Source: JABCPO02 sp052174015 (lineage in GTDB: Bacteria > Bacillota > Clostridia > TANB77 > CAG-508). Taken from it: a DNA stretch of 63,987 bases. The notes under the pieces are model-generated. The model saw only the letters and a list, made by a program, of their open reading frames with translations, did no database searches and was not told the origin of the DNA. The stretch is from assembly GCA_052174015.1 (NCBI GenBank), contig JBQMXM010000005.1, forward strand, positions 1 to 63,987, written 5' to 3'. Position 1 is the stretch's first letter. Each line of letters opens with the position of its first letter. The translations under genes and the position numbers were made by a program. Positions 35,202-44,423 of this stretch are shown piece after piece.

Positions 35202-37310
35202 TTATATTTTTTGTATATCTTCCATTTTAATATTTTCATCCATTTTTTCTTCTATTAAATCTATCTTTCCGTCTTTAGTATTTACAGATATTACTCTAAC
35301 TAATATCTTTTGTCCTACTTCATATTTTGTGTCTTCTGTTCTTTGTGAAATTGGTAATTCTGATTTAAGTTTTTCACTAAATATCATTCCTTCTACTTTT
35401 TTACCAATATCTACAAATATTCCTTTTTGTATCTTACCTGTTATAGTTCCATAAAATAGTTTTCCTATAAATTCTTCTACATATTCTGATATTTTTATAT
35501 CATCATAATCTCTTTCAAGTTTTTGTGCTATTCTTTCTGTATCTGATATATGTTCTGCTATTTTTTGTGCAATTAATATATTATTTTCAGTTTTACCTCT
35601 ACCTTTTCCTTTTAAGAACTCTTTTAATATTCTATGTGTATAAAGGTCTGCATATCTCCTAATTGGTGATGTAAAATGTAAGTAATGTGTTGCGCCTATA
35701 CCAAAATGTCCTGTATTTTTTGTATCATATCTTGCTTGTTTCATACTTCTAAGTAATAGATATGATAATTGTTCTATATCTATCTTCTCTTTTGTGTCTT
35801 TTAATATATTTAATCCTTTTTCTTCTAATTCTCCTATTTCTTTTAATACTCTTTGATATTCTCTTTGTGGAACATACATTTCTTTTGTTTTTTCATCTTT
35901 AAAATGATTTAATCTTATACTGTATTTTTTAAGATTTTCGTTTAATTCTTCTACCTTTTCTACATCTGGTGTTTCATGTATTCTATATATTAATGGTAAA
36001 TCATTTTCATATTTTTTAGCTACAACTTCATTTGCAGTTAACATTAAATGTTCTATTATCTTATTTGCATATATTTTTTCGCGTGTTCCTATACCTATTG
36101 TTCTTCCATTTTCATCTAATAGTACTTCTATTTCATCTAGGTTAAAATTAATATATCCTTCTTTTTCTCTTCTTTTAATTAATGCTTTTGTTAACATATC
36201 TAGTAGTTTAAAATAGTTCTTGTTTTCTACTTCTAATTTTCCATCTAATATATCTTGTACTTCATGATATGACATTCTTTTATCTACTTTAATTACTGAT
36301 TCAAATACATTGCTATCTATTATATTTCCATTTTTATCTATTTCTGCAAATACTGTAACTGCTAATCTTTTTTCGTTTGCATTTAATGAACAAATTTCGT
36401 TTGAAAGTTCAAAAGGTAACATAGGAATTACAGTATCTATTAAATATATACTATTTCCTCTTTTTTGAGCTTCTTTATCTAATATACTATTTTCTTTTAC
36501 ATAATTTGCAACATCTGCAATTGATATCCAAACTTTAAAATTTTCTGTTTTTTCAATCGCTATTGCATCATCTAAATCTTTAGCATCTTCTCCGTCTATA
36601 GTAATTGTATATATATCTGTTAAATCTTTTCTGTTTTCTAAATCTTTGTGAGTAATAGTCTGATCTATGCTTCTGGCATAAGACAATACTTCTGCATTAA
36701 AATCATAATCTATATTTTGTTCTGCAAGTAAGCTTTTAAGTTTCATATCACTATCATCTTTTCTAGCTACAATTTTAACAATCTTACCTTCACTATTATT
36801 TTTTTGAAGCCTATTTTTCTTACTATATTTAATAATATCTACAATAACTTTGTCTCCATTGTGTGCTCCAAATGTATTTTTCTTAGATATAAATATGTCT
36901 GATAAAAATTTTTCATCATCTGGCACTACAAAACCAAAATTTTTACTTGCTTGATATGTCCCAACTACATGACGTATCTTGCGAACAACAATATTTTTGA
37001 TTCTTCCGTCTTTTGTTATCCCCTTTTTATTATCTAATTTAGTAACAAGTACTATATCTCCATCTAATGCTGTTTGCATATTATTAAAAGATATATGAAG
37101 ACTTTCTTTTAATCTTTTTACACTATTTCCATTTATTTTATGCACATTATAGAAAAAGTTAATGTTTTCTAAATTATCATCGTATTCTTTGTCTGTAATT
37201 TCATCTACAAACCCAAACATTGAACCTTTTTTACTAAATTTACCAATGTATATATCTGGAATTTTAATTAGTTTTTTAAGTCCAAATATTTTTTTCTTTT
37301 GTTTATCCAT
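35202..37310 (-). CDS. rnr: Ribonuclease R
   Basis: A 702-residue 3'-5' exoribonuclease. Cold-shock domains (VGTYQASKNFGFVVPDDEK), RNB catalytic domain with ITIDGEDAKDLDDAIAI near residues 232-248, WISIADVANYV, MLPFELSNEICSLN, TGHFGIGATHYLHFTSPIRRYADLYTH, and a C-terminal S1 domain (YGTITGKIQKGIFVDIGKKVEGMI). The N-terminal helix-turn-helix domain of the longest homologues is missing. It is not next to smpB or secG, as it often is in Firmicutes. The SD AGGAG precedes the ATG. Confidence 0.95.
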   Translation of the reverse strand: MDKQKKKIFGLKKLIKIPDIYIGKFSKKGSMFGFVDEITDKEYDDNLENINFFYNVHKINGNSVKRLKESLHISFNNMQTALDGDIVLVTKLDNKKGITKDGRIKNIVVRKIRHVVGTYQASKNFGFVVPDDEKFLSDIFISKKNTFGAHNGDKVIVDIIKYSKKNRLQKNNSEGKIVKIVARKDDSDMKLKSLLAEQNIDYDFNAEVLSYARSIDQTITHKDLENRKDLTDIYTITIDGEDAKDLDDAIAIEKTENFKVWISIADVANYVKENSILDKEAQKRGNSIYLIDTVIPMLPFELSNEICSLNANEKRLAVTVFAEIDKNGNIIDSNVFESVIKVDKRMSYHEVQDILDGKLEVENKNYFKLLDMLTKALIKRREKEGYINFNLDEIEVLLDENGRTIGIGTREKIYANKIIEHLMLTANEVVAKKYENDLPLIYRIHETPDVEKVEELNENLKKYSIRLNHFKDEKTKEMYVPQREYQRVLKEIGELEEKGLNILKDTKEKIDIEQLSYLLLRSMKQARYDTKNTGHFGIGATHYLHFTSPIRRYADLYTHRILKEFLKGKGRGKTENNILIAQKIAEHISDTERIAQKLERDYDDIKISEYVEEFIGKLFYGTITGKIQKGIFVDIGKKVEGMIFSEKLKSELPISQRTEDTKYEVGQKILVRVISVNTKDGKIDLIEEKMDENIKMEDIQKI

Positions 37311-37392
37311 TTATTTCTCCTAATCATATTATCCATTTAATTATATTATATCTACTTTCTAAAAACAATAAATATATCTATATTTTAGTATA

Positions 37393-37431
37393 AAAAACAC
37401 TGTAAAACATTTATATATTTTACAGTGTTTT
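37393..37431 (-). terminator. Terminator after the Nudix gene, copy 1 of a 39-base duplication
   Basis: AAAAACACTGTAAAA pairs with TTTTACAGTGTTTTT around an AT-rich loop; U-tract on either strand. The same 39 bases occur exactly at 38192-38230. Confidence 0.9.
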
Positions 37432-37446
37432 TGTTTAATTTTTCTT

Positions 37447-38016
37447 TTATTTAAAATTATTTATATAATATTCTAAAATCTTGATATCTCTAAGTACTAT
37501 GAATTTAGTTCTATAAATATTATCATATTTAGATGCTTTTAAATTATTTAAAGAGTTTTTCATTTTTTCTATTGCTTCAAATTTATTCATCCAAATATAT
37601 TTTGTACCTTCTTCTTTTTCTTTTATTGTTAAATTATTATTAGGCAAATCAAATATTTTTTCTGCTATAAACACATATGAAATTTGTTTAAAGTTTTCTT
37701 GACTTTTATATTCTTCTGCAGTTCCAATTAATTTTTTAATATCAACTTCCATTCCTAACTCTTCTCTACATTCTCTTATGAATGCTTTATTTATATCTTC
37801 GTCTTCTACTCCACCACCAGGTAATTTATATTCATTTTTCTTTTCTTTATATATAACTGCTATATTACCATTTTTATCTAACACTATTCCACGAGCTCCA
37901 ATTCTAATAGTTGAGCTTTCTTTATTTATTTTCTCTAATATACCAAAATCTTTATCTTCTATTTTAACAATATTTTCTATTAGTTTTTCTTTTTCTAAAT
38001 TAAAATCAAATTTCAT
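37447..38016 (-). CDS. Nudix hydrolase
   Basis: A 189-residue protein with a full Nudix box: G-x5-E-x7-REUxEExGU read from GGGVEDEDINKAFIRECREE, followed by LGM, near residues 70-92. Preceding strands (IRIGARGIVLDKNGNIAVIY) and following EEYKSQENFKQISYVFIAEKI and EGTKYIWMNKFEAIEKM are typical. It removes nucleoside-diphosphate-linked groups from a substrate that cannot be named. It lies between two identical terminators, one after pheT and one after itself, which suggests it was inserted beside the pheT terminator. Confidence 0.9.
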   Translation of the reverse strand: MKFDFNLEKEKLIENIVKIEDKDFGILEKINKESSTIRIGARGIVLDKNGNIAVIYKEKKNEYKLPGGGVEDEDINKAFIRECREELGMEVDIKKLIGTAEEYKSQENFKQISYVFIAEKIFDLPNNNLTIKEKEEGTKYIWMNKFEAIEKMKNSLNNLKASKYDNIYRTKFIVLRDIKILEYYINNFK

Positions 38017-38125
38017 TTTTTTACCTCCATATATTTTCTATACCAAATATCTTTCTTAAATGTATTTATTTTTCTTATATATTATTATACTATTATATAA
38101 ATTGATAGTATATACTTAAATACTA

Positions 38126-38154
38126 ATTATAGTTAAATGTATAAAATACTGCAA
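38126..38154 (-). promoter_or_regulatory. Possible promoter of the Nudix gene
   Basis: Minus strand TTGCAG (38154-38149), 17-base spacer, TATAAT (38131-38126). The -35 is weak. It lies inside the segment between the duplicated terminators. Confidence 0.4.
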
Positions 38155-38191
38155 AAACACAAACATATTTGACAGAAATATACTATATACT

Positions 38192-38230
38192 AAAAACACT
38201 GTAAAACATTTATATATTTTACAGTGTTTT
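38192..38230 (-). terminator. Terminator after pheT, copy 2 of a 39-base duplication
   Basis: Identical to 37393-37431. It lies 16 bases after the pheT stop codon and is probably the original terminator. A looser third copy may exist at about 38143-38175. Confidence 0.9.
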
Positions 38231-38246
38231 ATTATTTAATAAGTTA

Positions 38247-40763
38247 TTATCTTAAGTCTATACCTAACTTATTTTTTAATTCTTGAATTATTTTATCCAT
38301 TATTTCTTTTATTACTATTTCTTCAAGTGTTTGTTTTTTATCTTCTAATTCTATTCTAATAGACATTGATTTTTTGTTTTGTTGTACTAATTCTTCAGAA
38401 ATATATATATCAAATAATTCTAAGTTTGATAAATATTTTTTAGCATTTTTTTGTATTAATTCTTGTATTTGTGTATATTTAATTTCTTTTGGTACGACTA
38501 ATGATAAATCTCTTGTTACTTTAGGAAATTTTGATATTTCTGTATACTTAATTTTATTTTTAATATATCTTTGTGCATGTGATAAATTTAATTCTGCTAA
38601 AAATACATCTTGTTTAATTCCAAAATTCTTTTGAATTTGTGGATGTAATTTTCCAAATGTAGCTATAATATCACGTCCTACTTGTATATTTGCACATATT
38701 CCTATATGATATAATTTATTGTGTGTTTCTTCTACTATTTGATAATTTTTAATTCCAATATTTTTAAGTACTTTTTCTAAATCTGATTTAATCTTGTATA
38801 CTCCATATTTTAAATATTCCATAGAGTTTGTTACATTTTTTGTTTTTTGCCTATTTGTAGTTATTCCTAAAATTAGATTAGTATCTTCTATTGGTAATTC
38901 ATTTTCTAATACTTTATCTTTTCCAATATATGTTTTTGCAACTTCAAATAATTGTAAATTTTCATTTTGATTTTTTTCATTAAATGCAAGTGTATTTAAC
39001 ATACTTACACTTAGTGTTGTTCTCATTATCTCATAATCTGGACCTAATGGATTTTTAACTTCTATAACTTGATTTCTGTTATCAAGTTCCTCAAGTTCTA
39101 ATAATTTTAAATCATTTTTGTTTATAAATCCATATGTCATTATTTGATTATATCCAAGTGTTGGTAATATATTTTTAACTTTTGTATTTACATCAATTAT
39201 TTTTGTATTTTGCCTATTTTTTAGATATATATTAGGTAATGTTGAATTTAGTTTATCATATCCATAAAATCTAATTACTTCTTCTGCTAAATCAAATATA
39301 TTATTTACATCACTTCTATTATATGGTGGTATAATATATTTAGTATAATCTTCTGATACTATTGTAAAGTCTAAATCTACTAATATTTTTTCAATATATT
39401 CTTTTGGTATATCTACACCTAAATGATTAATTATTTTGTCTATATCAAATGGTATTTTAATTTCTGTTTCTAAATATTCTTTTGCCTTTTTATTTTTAAC
39501 ATCTATAATATCTTTAGATATTTTAGCAATATTATATTTTTCTACTAATTCTATTAATCTAAGTACAGCTTCTTCTACCATTTGAACTGGTAATTTCTTT
39601 TCAAATTTAGCTAAAGCATCTGTAAGTATTTGATTGCGTCTTCCTGCATCTCTTAATATTTTTCTTTCAAAGTTTGCACACTCTATAAATACATTTTTAG
39701 TATTGTTATCAACACTAGTATCTTTTCCACCCATTATACCTGCAAGTGCTACATTTTTGTCATTAATTTTAATTACTAATTCATTTTCCAAACTAATTTT
39801 TGTATCATCTAATAATTCTAATTCTGAGTTTTTAGTTGCTTGCTCTATTTTAAAGTTAATTTCTTTATCATTTTGTATTAAGTTTAATACTTTATCTGCG
39901 TCAAATGCGTGCAATGGTTGCCCTATTTCAAGCATTACAAAGTTTGTTAAATCTACAATATTATTAATACTGTTTATTCCTTGTGTTGATAGATAGTATT
40001 GTATTTCCTTACTACTTTGAGATATTTTTACATCTTCTAATTTTAGCAATGTATATCTATTACAATTTTTTTCATCTATATCCACAGTTACTTTTTTATT
40101 CATATATTCTAATTCTGAAACTGTATTAAATGTGTTTTTAAAATCTTCTTTTTTAAGTACATTACCTTTAAATTTTCTATCTAGTCCTACTGACAATTCT
40201 TTTCCAATCGCTTTTACTCCTTGACAATCTTGCCTATTTGGAGTTATTTCAAAATCAAATATATTATCATACATTTTAAATACATCTTGTATATTCATAC
40301 CAAGCATATTTTCATACTCTTTAGGTAACATCATTATACCTTCTTCTATTTGGTCTAACCCTTCAAAAAAGTTTTTAGATACTCCAAGCTCACCTATTGA
40401 ACACATCATACCATTTGAAGATACACCTCTTAATGCACCTTTTTTAATTTCTATTCCATTTGGTAATATTGCACCTACTAATGCTACAGGTATAATATCA
40501 TTTACAGAAATATTTGTTGCTCCTGTAACTATTTGCTCTATTTTACCATCCATACTTACTTGTACTTTTGTAACAACTAATTTATCTGCGCTTTCATGTT
40601 TAGTTATTTCTAATATTTTACCTACTACAATATTATGAAATTTTCCTACTGAAACTACTTCTTCTACTTTTGTTCCTGTCATAGTAAATATTTTTTCTAA
40701 TTCTTCTGGTGTTTTATCAATACAATCTACATATTCATTTAACCATTTTTGTGATACTTTCAA
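38247..40763 (-). CDS. pheT: Phenylalanine-tRNA ligase beta subunit
   Basis: An 838-residue beta subunit that with PheS charges tRNA-Phe. N-terminal EMAP/tRNA-binding domain (VGKILEITKHESADKLVVTKVQV), B3/B4 editing domain (NRYTLLKLEDVKISQSS, NNIVDLTNFVMLEIGQPLHAFD), B5 domain, the catalytic-like core (YGYDKLNSTLPNIYLKNRQN) and a C-terminal anticodon-binding FDX-ACB domain (TEISKFPKVTRDLSLVV). It follows pheS by 22 bases. There is no T-box leader before the pair. Confidence 0.96.
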   Translation of the reverse strand: MKVSQKWLNEYVDCIDKTPEELEKIFTMTGTKVEEVVSVGKFHNIVVGKILEITKHESADKLVVTKVQVSMDGKIEQIVTGATNISVNDIIPVALVGAILPNGIEIKKGALRGVSSNGMMCSIGELGVSKNFFEGLDQIEEGIMMLPKEYENMLGMNIQDVFKMYDNIFDFEITPNRQDCQGVKAIGKELSVGLDRKFKGNVLKKEDFKNTFNTVSELEYMNKKVTVDIDEKNCNRYTLLKLEDVKISQSSKEIQYYLSTQGINSINNIVDLTNFVMLEIGQPLHAFDADKVLNLIQNDKEINFKIEQATKNSELELLDDTKISLENELVIKINDKNVALAGIMGGKDTSVDNNTKNVFIECANFERKILRDAGRRNQILTDALAKFEKKLPVQMVEEAVLRLIELVEKYNIAKISKDIIDVKNKKAKEYLETEIKIPFDIDKIINHLGVDIPKEYIEKILVDLDFTIVSEDYTKYIIPPYNRSDVNNIFDLAEEVIRFYGYDKLNSTLPNIYLKNRQNTKIIDVNTKVKNILPTLGYNQIMTYGFINKNDLKLLELEELDNRNQVIEVKNPLGPDYEIMRTTLSVSMLNTLAFNEKNQNENLQLFEVAKTYIGKDKVLENELPIEDTNLILGITTNRQKTKNVTNSMEYLKYGVYKIKSDLEKVLKNIGIKNYQIVEETHNKLYHIGICANIQVGRDIIATFGKLHPQIQKNFGIKQDVFLAELNLSHAQRYIKNKIKYTEISKFPKVTRDLSLVVPKEIKYTQIQELIQKNAKKYLSNLELFDIYISEELVQQNKKSMSIRIELEDKKQTLEEIVIKEIMDKIIQELKNKLGIDLR

Positions 40764-40785
40764 AATACGTCCTCTCTTTCATATC

Positions 40786-41829
40786 TTAATTAAATTGATT
40801 TAAAAATTTAACATTATTTTCATATAATAGTCTTAAATCTGTTATTCCATATTTAGCCATTGTAATTCTATCTATTCCAAATCCAAATGCAAATCCTGAA
40901 TACTTATTTGAATCTATTCCACAGTTTTCTAATACTTTTTTATGTACCATTCCACATCCTAATAATTCAATATATCCTTCTCTTTTACATACACTACATC
41001 CTTTACCTTTACATACAAAACATGTTACATCTACTTCTGCAGATGGTTCTGTATATGGAAAATGGTGTGGTCTAAATCTAATTTGAACATCTTCTCCTAA
41101 TATTTTTTTAACAAATATTTCTAATGTTCCTTTTAAATCAGATATAGTTATATTTTCTCCAACAACTAGTCCTTCTAATTGATTAAATACAGGTGAATGT
41201 GTTGCATCTACTGAATCTGACCTATATACTCTTCCTGGACAAATCATCTTAATTGGTAATTCTCCTTCTAACATTTTACGAATTTGAATTGCTGATGTTT
41301 GACTTCTTAAAACTATTTCATCATTTAAATAGAATGTGTCTTGTAATTCTCTTGCTGGATGGTCTTTTGGTGTATTTAACATATCAAAAATATATTCTGT
41401 TTTTTCTATTTCTGGTCCATCAATAACTTCATATCCCATTTCTTCAAATACTTGTATTAATTCTTCTGTTACTTTCTCAATAGGATGTTTTGTTCCAAGA
41501 AATGAACTTACAGGTAATGTTAAATCTAACTTTTCTTTTAATAGTCTTTCTTCTAATTCTTGTTTTTCAAGTTCTACAATTTTATCTAGAATCAACTTCT
41601 CTATACTATTTTTAAATATATTTATTTCTTTACCTAGTTCTTTTTTTTCTTCAATACTTACTTCTTTTAATAGTTTTTGAATTTCCATTATTTCACTTTT
41701 TTTACCTAGATATTTAACCTTTATTTCATTTAATCTATCTAGTTTTGCTTTTGTCTCTATAATATTCTCTACTTCTTTTATATCTAATAAAGCTTTATCA
41801 TTTAATTCTCTTATTTTATCTATTTTCAT
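40786..41829 (-). CDS. pheS: Phenylalanine-tRNA ligase alpha subunit
   Basis: A 347-residue catalytic subunit. N-terminal coiled coil, motif 2 region IKMICPGRVYRSDSVDATHSP, FNQLEGLVVG, RFRPHHFPYTEPSAEVDVTC, and motif 3 SGFAFGFGIDRITMAKYG. The CFVCKGKGCSVCKREGYIE insertion carries four cysteines, as in other Firmicutes. It lies 20 bases downstream of a membrane-protein gene and directly before pheT. Confidence 0.96.
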   Translation of the reverse strand: MKIDKIRELNDKALLDIKEVENIIETKAKLDRLNEIKVKYLGKKSEIMEIQKLLKEVSIEEKKELGKEINIFKNSIEKLILDKIVELEKQELEERLLKEKLDLTLPVSSFLGTKHPIEKVTEELIQVFEEMGYEVIDGPEIEKTEYIFDMLNTPKDHPARELQDTFYLNDEIVLRSQTSAIQIRKMLEGELPIKMICPGRVYRSDSVDATHSPVFNQLEGLVVGENITISDLKGTLEIFVKKILGEDVQIRFRPHHFPYTEPSAEVDVTCFVCKGKGCSVCKREGYIELLGCGMVHKKVLENCGIDSNKYSGFAFGFGIDRITMAKYGITDLRLLYENNVKFLNQFN

Positions 41830-41849
41830 ACTATATCCTCTATATTTTA

Positions 41850-43997
41850 TTATCTAACATTTACATTATTAATATTTGATTGTGGTGCATTTTGATTATT
41901 TGTATTTTTCTGTACTTGATTATTTACTTGTCCTTGATTTTGCATAGGATTTGTATTATTCAATTGTGTTGATGAATTAGCTAAATTTTGCATAATAAAT
42001 CGTTTTTGTTTTAATACTTTTTTAACTTGTGGAAATACAACTTTTGACATTAAATTATCTAAATCTGTTGCACTCAATGTATTTAATAATTGCATTTGTT
42101 TATCTGTTTGAATTACTACATTATCTTTAAATTGTATATTATTTTCTATTTGCATATTAAAAACATTATCTTGATTATTTCGTATAATATTTATCTTTTT
42201 AAAAGCATCACTACCATTTGATTTTTTTCTTGTAATTTCTAATGTTAGTTTATCTGTTTTTGGTGTTAAATTTATATTTTGTGTGTCTTGCACTTTTTCT
42301 TGTTTTTTAATTTCTATATTTGTATATACATTGTTATCATCTTCTGTTGTTTTTAATATAATTTTTTTATCTATTAAATAATTTTCTAAACCTATCTCTT
42401 TAGTATTTTTTTCTTTTGATACTTCTAATGTTAATATTTTCTGTTCTGTATTATCATCCTTATTTTGATCATATACATCTATTTTAAAATCTTGTTTTGA
42501 AATCATATACATTCTAATATTTACAATCTCTTTAAGTTTGCTTTCTTCAGGTACTAAATACATTTCTAATTTTCTAAGTAATGTATTTTTATCTTGAACT
42601 TTTTCAGTTGCTTTTATATTATTATTTGTATTATTATTCACACTATTATTAGTAGTAGTGTTAGTATTAGTATTAGTAGTATTGTTGTTGTTATTGTTGT
42701 TAGTATTACTAATACCATTTCTATTATTAACTTGATTATTTACTTGTCCTTGATTATTTGGTGTGTTTTGTGTTTGTGTTTGTGGACTTTGCGTTGTATT
42801 TGCTGCATTAAATGGTTGTGTTGGCATTAATGGGTCTGTAATACCTGTTTGTTGTTTAGTATTATTCCCTTGTATATTTGTTTGATTATTTTTATTTAAT
42901 GGATTTAATTCTTTTAATTGCTTATTTAATTCTTGGTCTTTAGTAAGTGTATTATTTTGTATTGTTGTATTATTCTTTTTTTCTGCTTCTTCTACAATTG
43001 TTGAAATTGTTGTATATTTTTCTTTATTATTTTTTATCTCATTTATTGTCTTAGTATATGCAGTTTTCATTATTTCAACATATTGTTTTTTGTTTATGCT
43101 TATATTAACATTATCAACTTTTACATCTTTATTTTTGTATTTTGTAGGTACTCTTGTATTTGCTGTAAAGTTTTTATCTTCTATTTTAAGCATTTCTTCT
43201 TTCAAAAATTCATTGTATTTTTTTTCAATTTCAATTAACTCACTATATATATTAACTTTTTGATTTGAACTTACAACCTTATTTAAGTATTCTTTGATAT
43301 TATTAGTATCGTCAGCTATATTAATACTTTGTTCGTTTAAATTATCTATTACTGTTTTAATACTTGCTTTTTCTATAGCTATATATTCTTTAAAAAAGTC
43401 ATTACTTTGAATTCCAACATTTTTAGCGTCATCTAATAATTCAAATTTTAATAATGTTGTTTCTCCTATCTTTAAATCTATATCTGACTTATACTTATTT
43501 TTAATATTATCAACTTTTGATGATATATTAAACATCATTTTATCAAGTGGTAATGATGATGTTTCCATTACATCTGTTTTTGTACCTTTAAAACTAATCT
43601 TTGTATTTGATTCTAATGATGATATATTAATTTTATCTGTTAATGTTTTAAACCCTTCTAAATCTGTATATGACAAAAGATTTGTTTTTTCTAATGTTTG
43701 CATTAATAATTGTTTTGGATTAGTTATTTTTTTTGGTTTTAAAAATGTTTGAAATGCTATTGTCATAAGTATAATCCATATAATTAACCCTATTACAAAT
43801 ATCTTTCGTCTAGATTTAGTTATTTCTGAATAACTTTTTAATGTTATATCTGGTTTTACTTTTTGGCTTTTTTTGCTTTCTGTTTTTTTAGCCTTTCCTT
43901 TTCTCTTACTCTTTATGTCATTAAATATCTTTTGTATTTTGTTTTTACCCTTACTATTTTTTTTATCATTATTTAAATTTGCAAATAATTCATCCAT
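41850..43997 (-). CDS. Large membrane-anchored protein with Asn/Thr/Gln-rich linker
   Basis: A 715-residue protein without recognised family. Residues 1-65 are strongly basic and cytoplasmic, residues 67-87 form one membrane helix (IFVIGLIIWIILMTIAFQTF), and the rest is extracytoplasmic. Residues of roughly 385-470 are low-complexity Asn, Thr and Gln (TNTNTNTTTNNSVNN), and the C-terminus is again Asn/Gln-rich. The segments either side of the linker look alike in style (beta-rich, KFELLDDAKN and KIDVYDQNKDD), suggesting two related ectodomains. It could be a cell-wall-associated surface or assembly protein. It lies two bases after the HIT gene. Confidence 0.7.
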   Translation of the reverse strand: MDELFANLNNDKKNSKGKNKIQKIFNDIKSKRKGKAKKTESKKSQKVKPDITLKSYSEITKSRRKIFVIGLIIWIILMTIAFQTFLKPKKITNPKQLLMQTLEKTNLLSYTDLEGFKTLTDKINISSLESNTKISFKGTKTDVMETSSLPLDKMMFNISSKVDNIKNKYKSDIDLKIGETTLLKFELLDDAKNVGIQSNDFFKEYIAIEKASIKTVIDNLNEQSINIADDTNNIKEYLNKVVSSNQKVNIYSELIEIEKKYNEFLKEEMLKIEDKNFTANTRVPTKYKNKDVKVDNVNISINKKQYVEIMKTAYTKTINEIKNNKEKYTTISTIVEEAEKKNNTTIQNNTLTKDQELNKQLKELNPLNKNNQTNIQGNNTKQQTGITDPLMPTQPFNAANTTQSPQTQTQNTPNNQGQVNNQVNNRNGISNTNNNNNNNTTNTNTNTTTNNSVNNNTNNNIKATEKVQDKNTLLRKLEMYLVPEESKLKEIVNIRMYMISKQDFKIDVYDQNKDDNTEQKILTLEVSKEKNTKEIGLENYLIDKKIILKTTEDDNNVYTNIEIKKQEKVQDTQNINLTPKTDKLTLEITRKKSNGSDAFKKINIIRNNQDNVFNMQIENNIQFKDNVVIQTDKQMQLLNTLSATDLDNLMSKVVFPQVKKVLKQKRFIMQNLANSSTQLNNTNPMQNQGQVNNQVQKNTNNQNAPQSNINNVNVR

Positions 43998-43998
43998 T

Positions 43999-44388
43999 TT
44001 ACATACCTACTTTTTCTACATTTTCTCCACCTAATATATGAAAGTGTTGGTGAAACACTGTTTGTCCTGCATCTTTTCCTGTATTTGTTACTACTCTAAA
44101 TCCTGTTTTATCTATTCCTAATTGTTTTACGATTATTTTTATCACTTTGTTCATATGTAGTAATATATGATTATCTATTTCGTTATCTTCATATTCTAAT
44201 ATATTATCTACATGTTTTTTTGGAATTACTACAACATGTATTTTAGCAAGTGGTTGTATATCGTAAAATGCAACTGCAAAGTCATCTTCATATACTTTTT
44301 CGGCCGGTATTTCTCCTTTAGATATTTTACAAAATATACATTCATCTTGTCTTTTATCTATTATATCATTCTGTATTTTTTCTTCCAT
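43999..44388 (-). CDS. HIT-family nucleotide hydrolase (HinT-like)
   Basis: A 129-residue histidine-triad protein. CIFCKISKGEIPAEKVYEDD near residues 18-37 and the triad FHQHFHILGG near 113-122 are intact; the strand AFYDIQPLAKIHVVVIPKKH is also conserved. HinT proteins hydrolyse purine nucleoside phosphoramidates. Such activity on aminoacyl-AMP would fit its place next to alaS and pheST, but that link is inference. The length is normal. Confidence 0.93.
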   Translation of the reverse strand: MEEKIQNDIIDKRQDECIFCKISKGEIPAEKVYEDDFAVAFYDIQPLAKIHVVVIPKKHVDNILEYEDNEIDNHILLHMNKVIKIIVKQLGIDKTGFRVVTNTGKDAGQTVFHQHFHILGGENVEKVGM

Positions 44389-44423
44389 AATTTACCTCTT
44401 TTAAATAATTTTTAAACTGATTT

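Noticed and set aside
37393..38230. The two 39-base hairpins considered as ends of a transposon
   Set aside because: They are direct copies of a symmetrical terminator and there is no transposase between them; the Nudix gene is the only content.
42594..42830. Plus-strand frame rich in Ile, Ser and Val
   Set aside because: It is the antisense of the Asn/Thr-repeat codons of the large membrane-protein gene and has no ribosome site.
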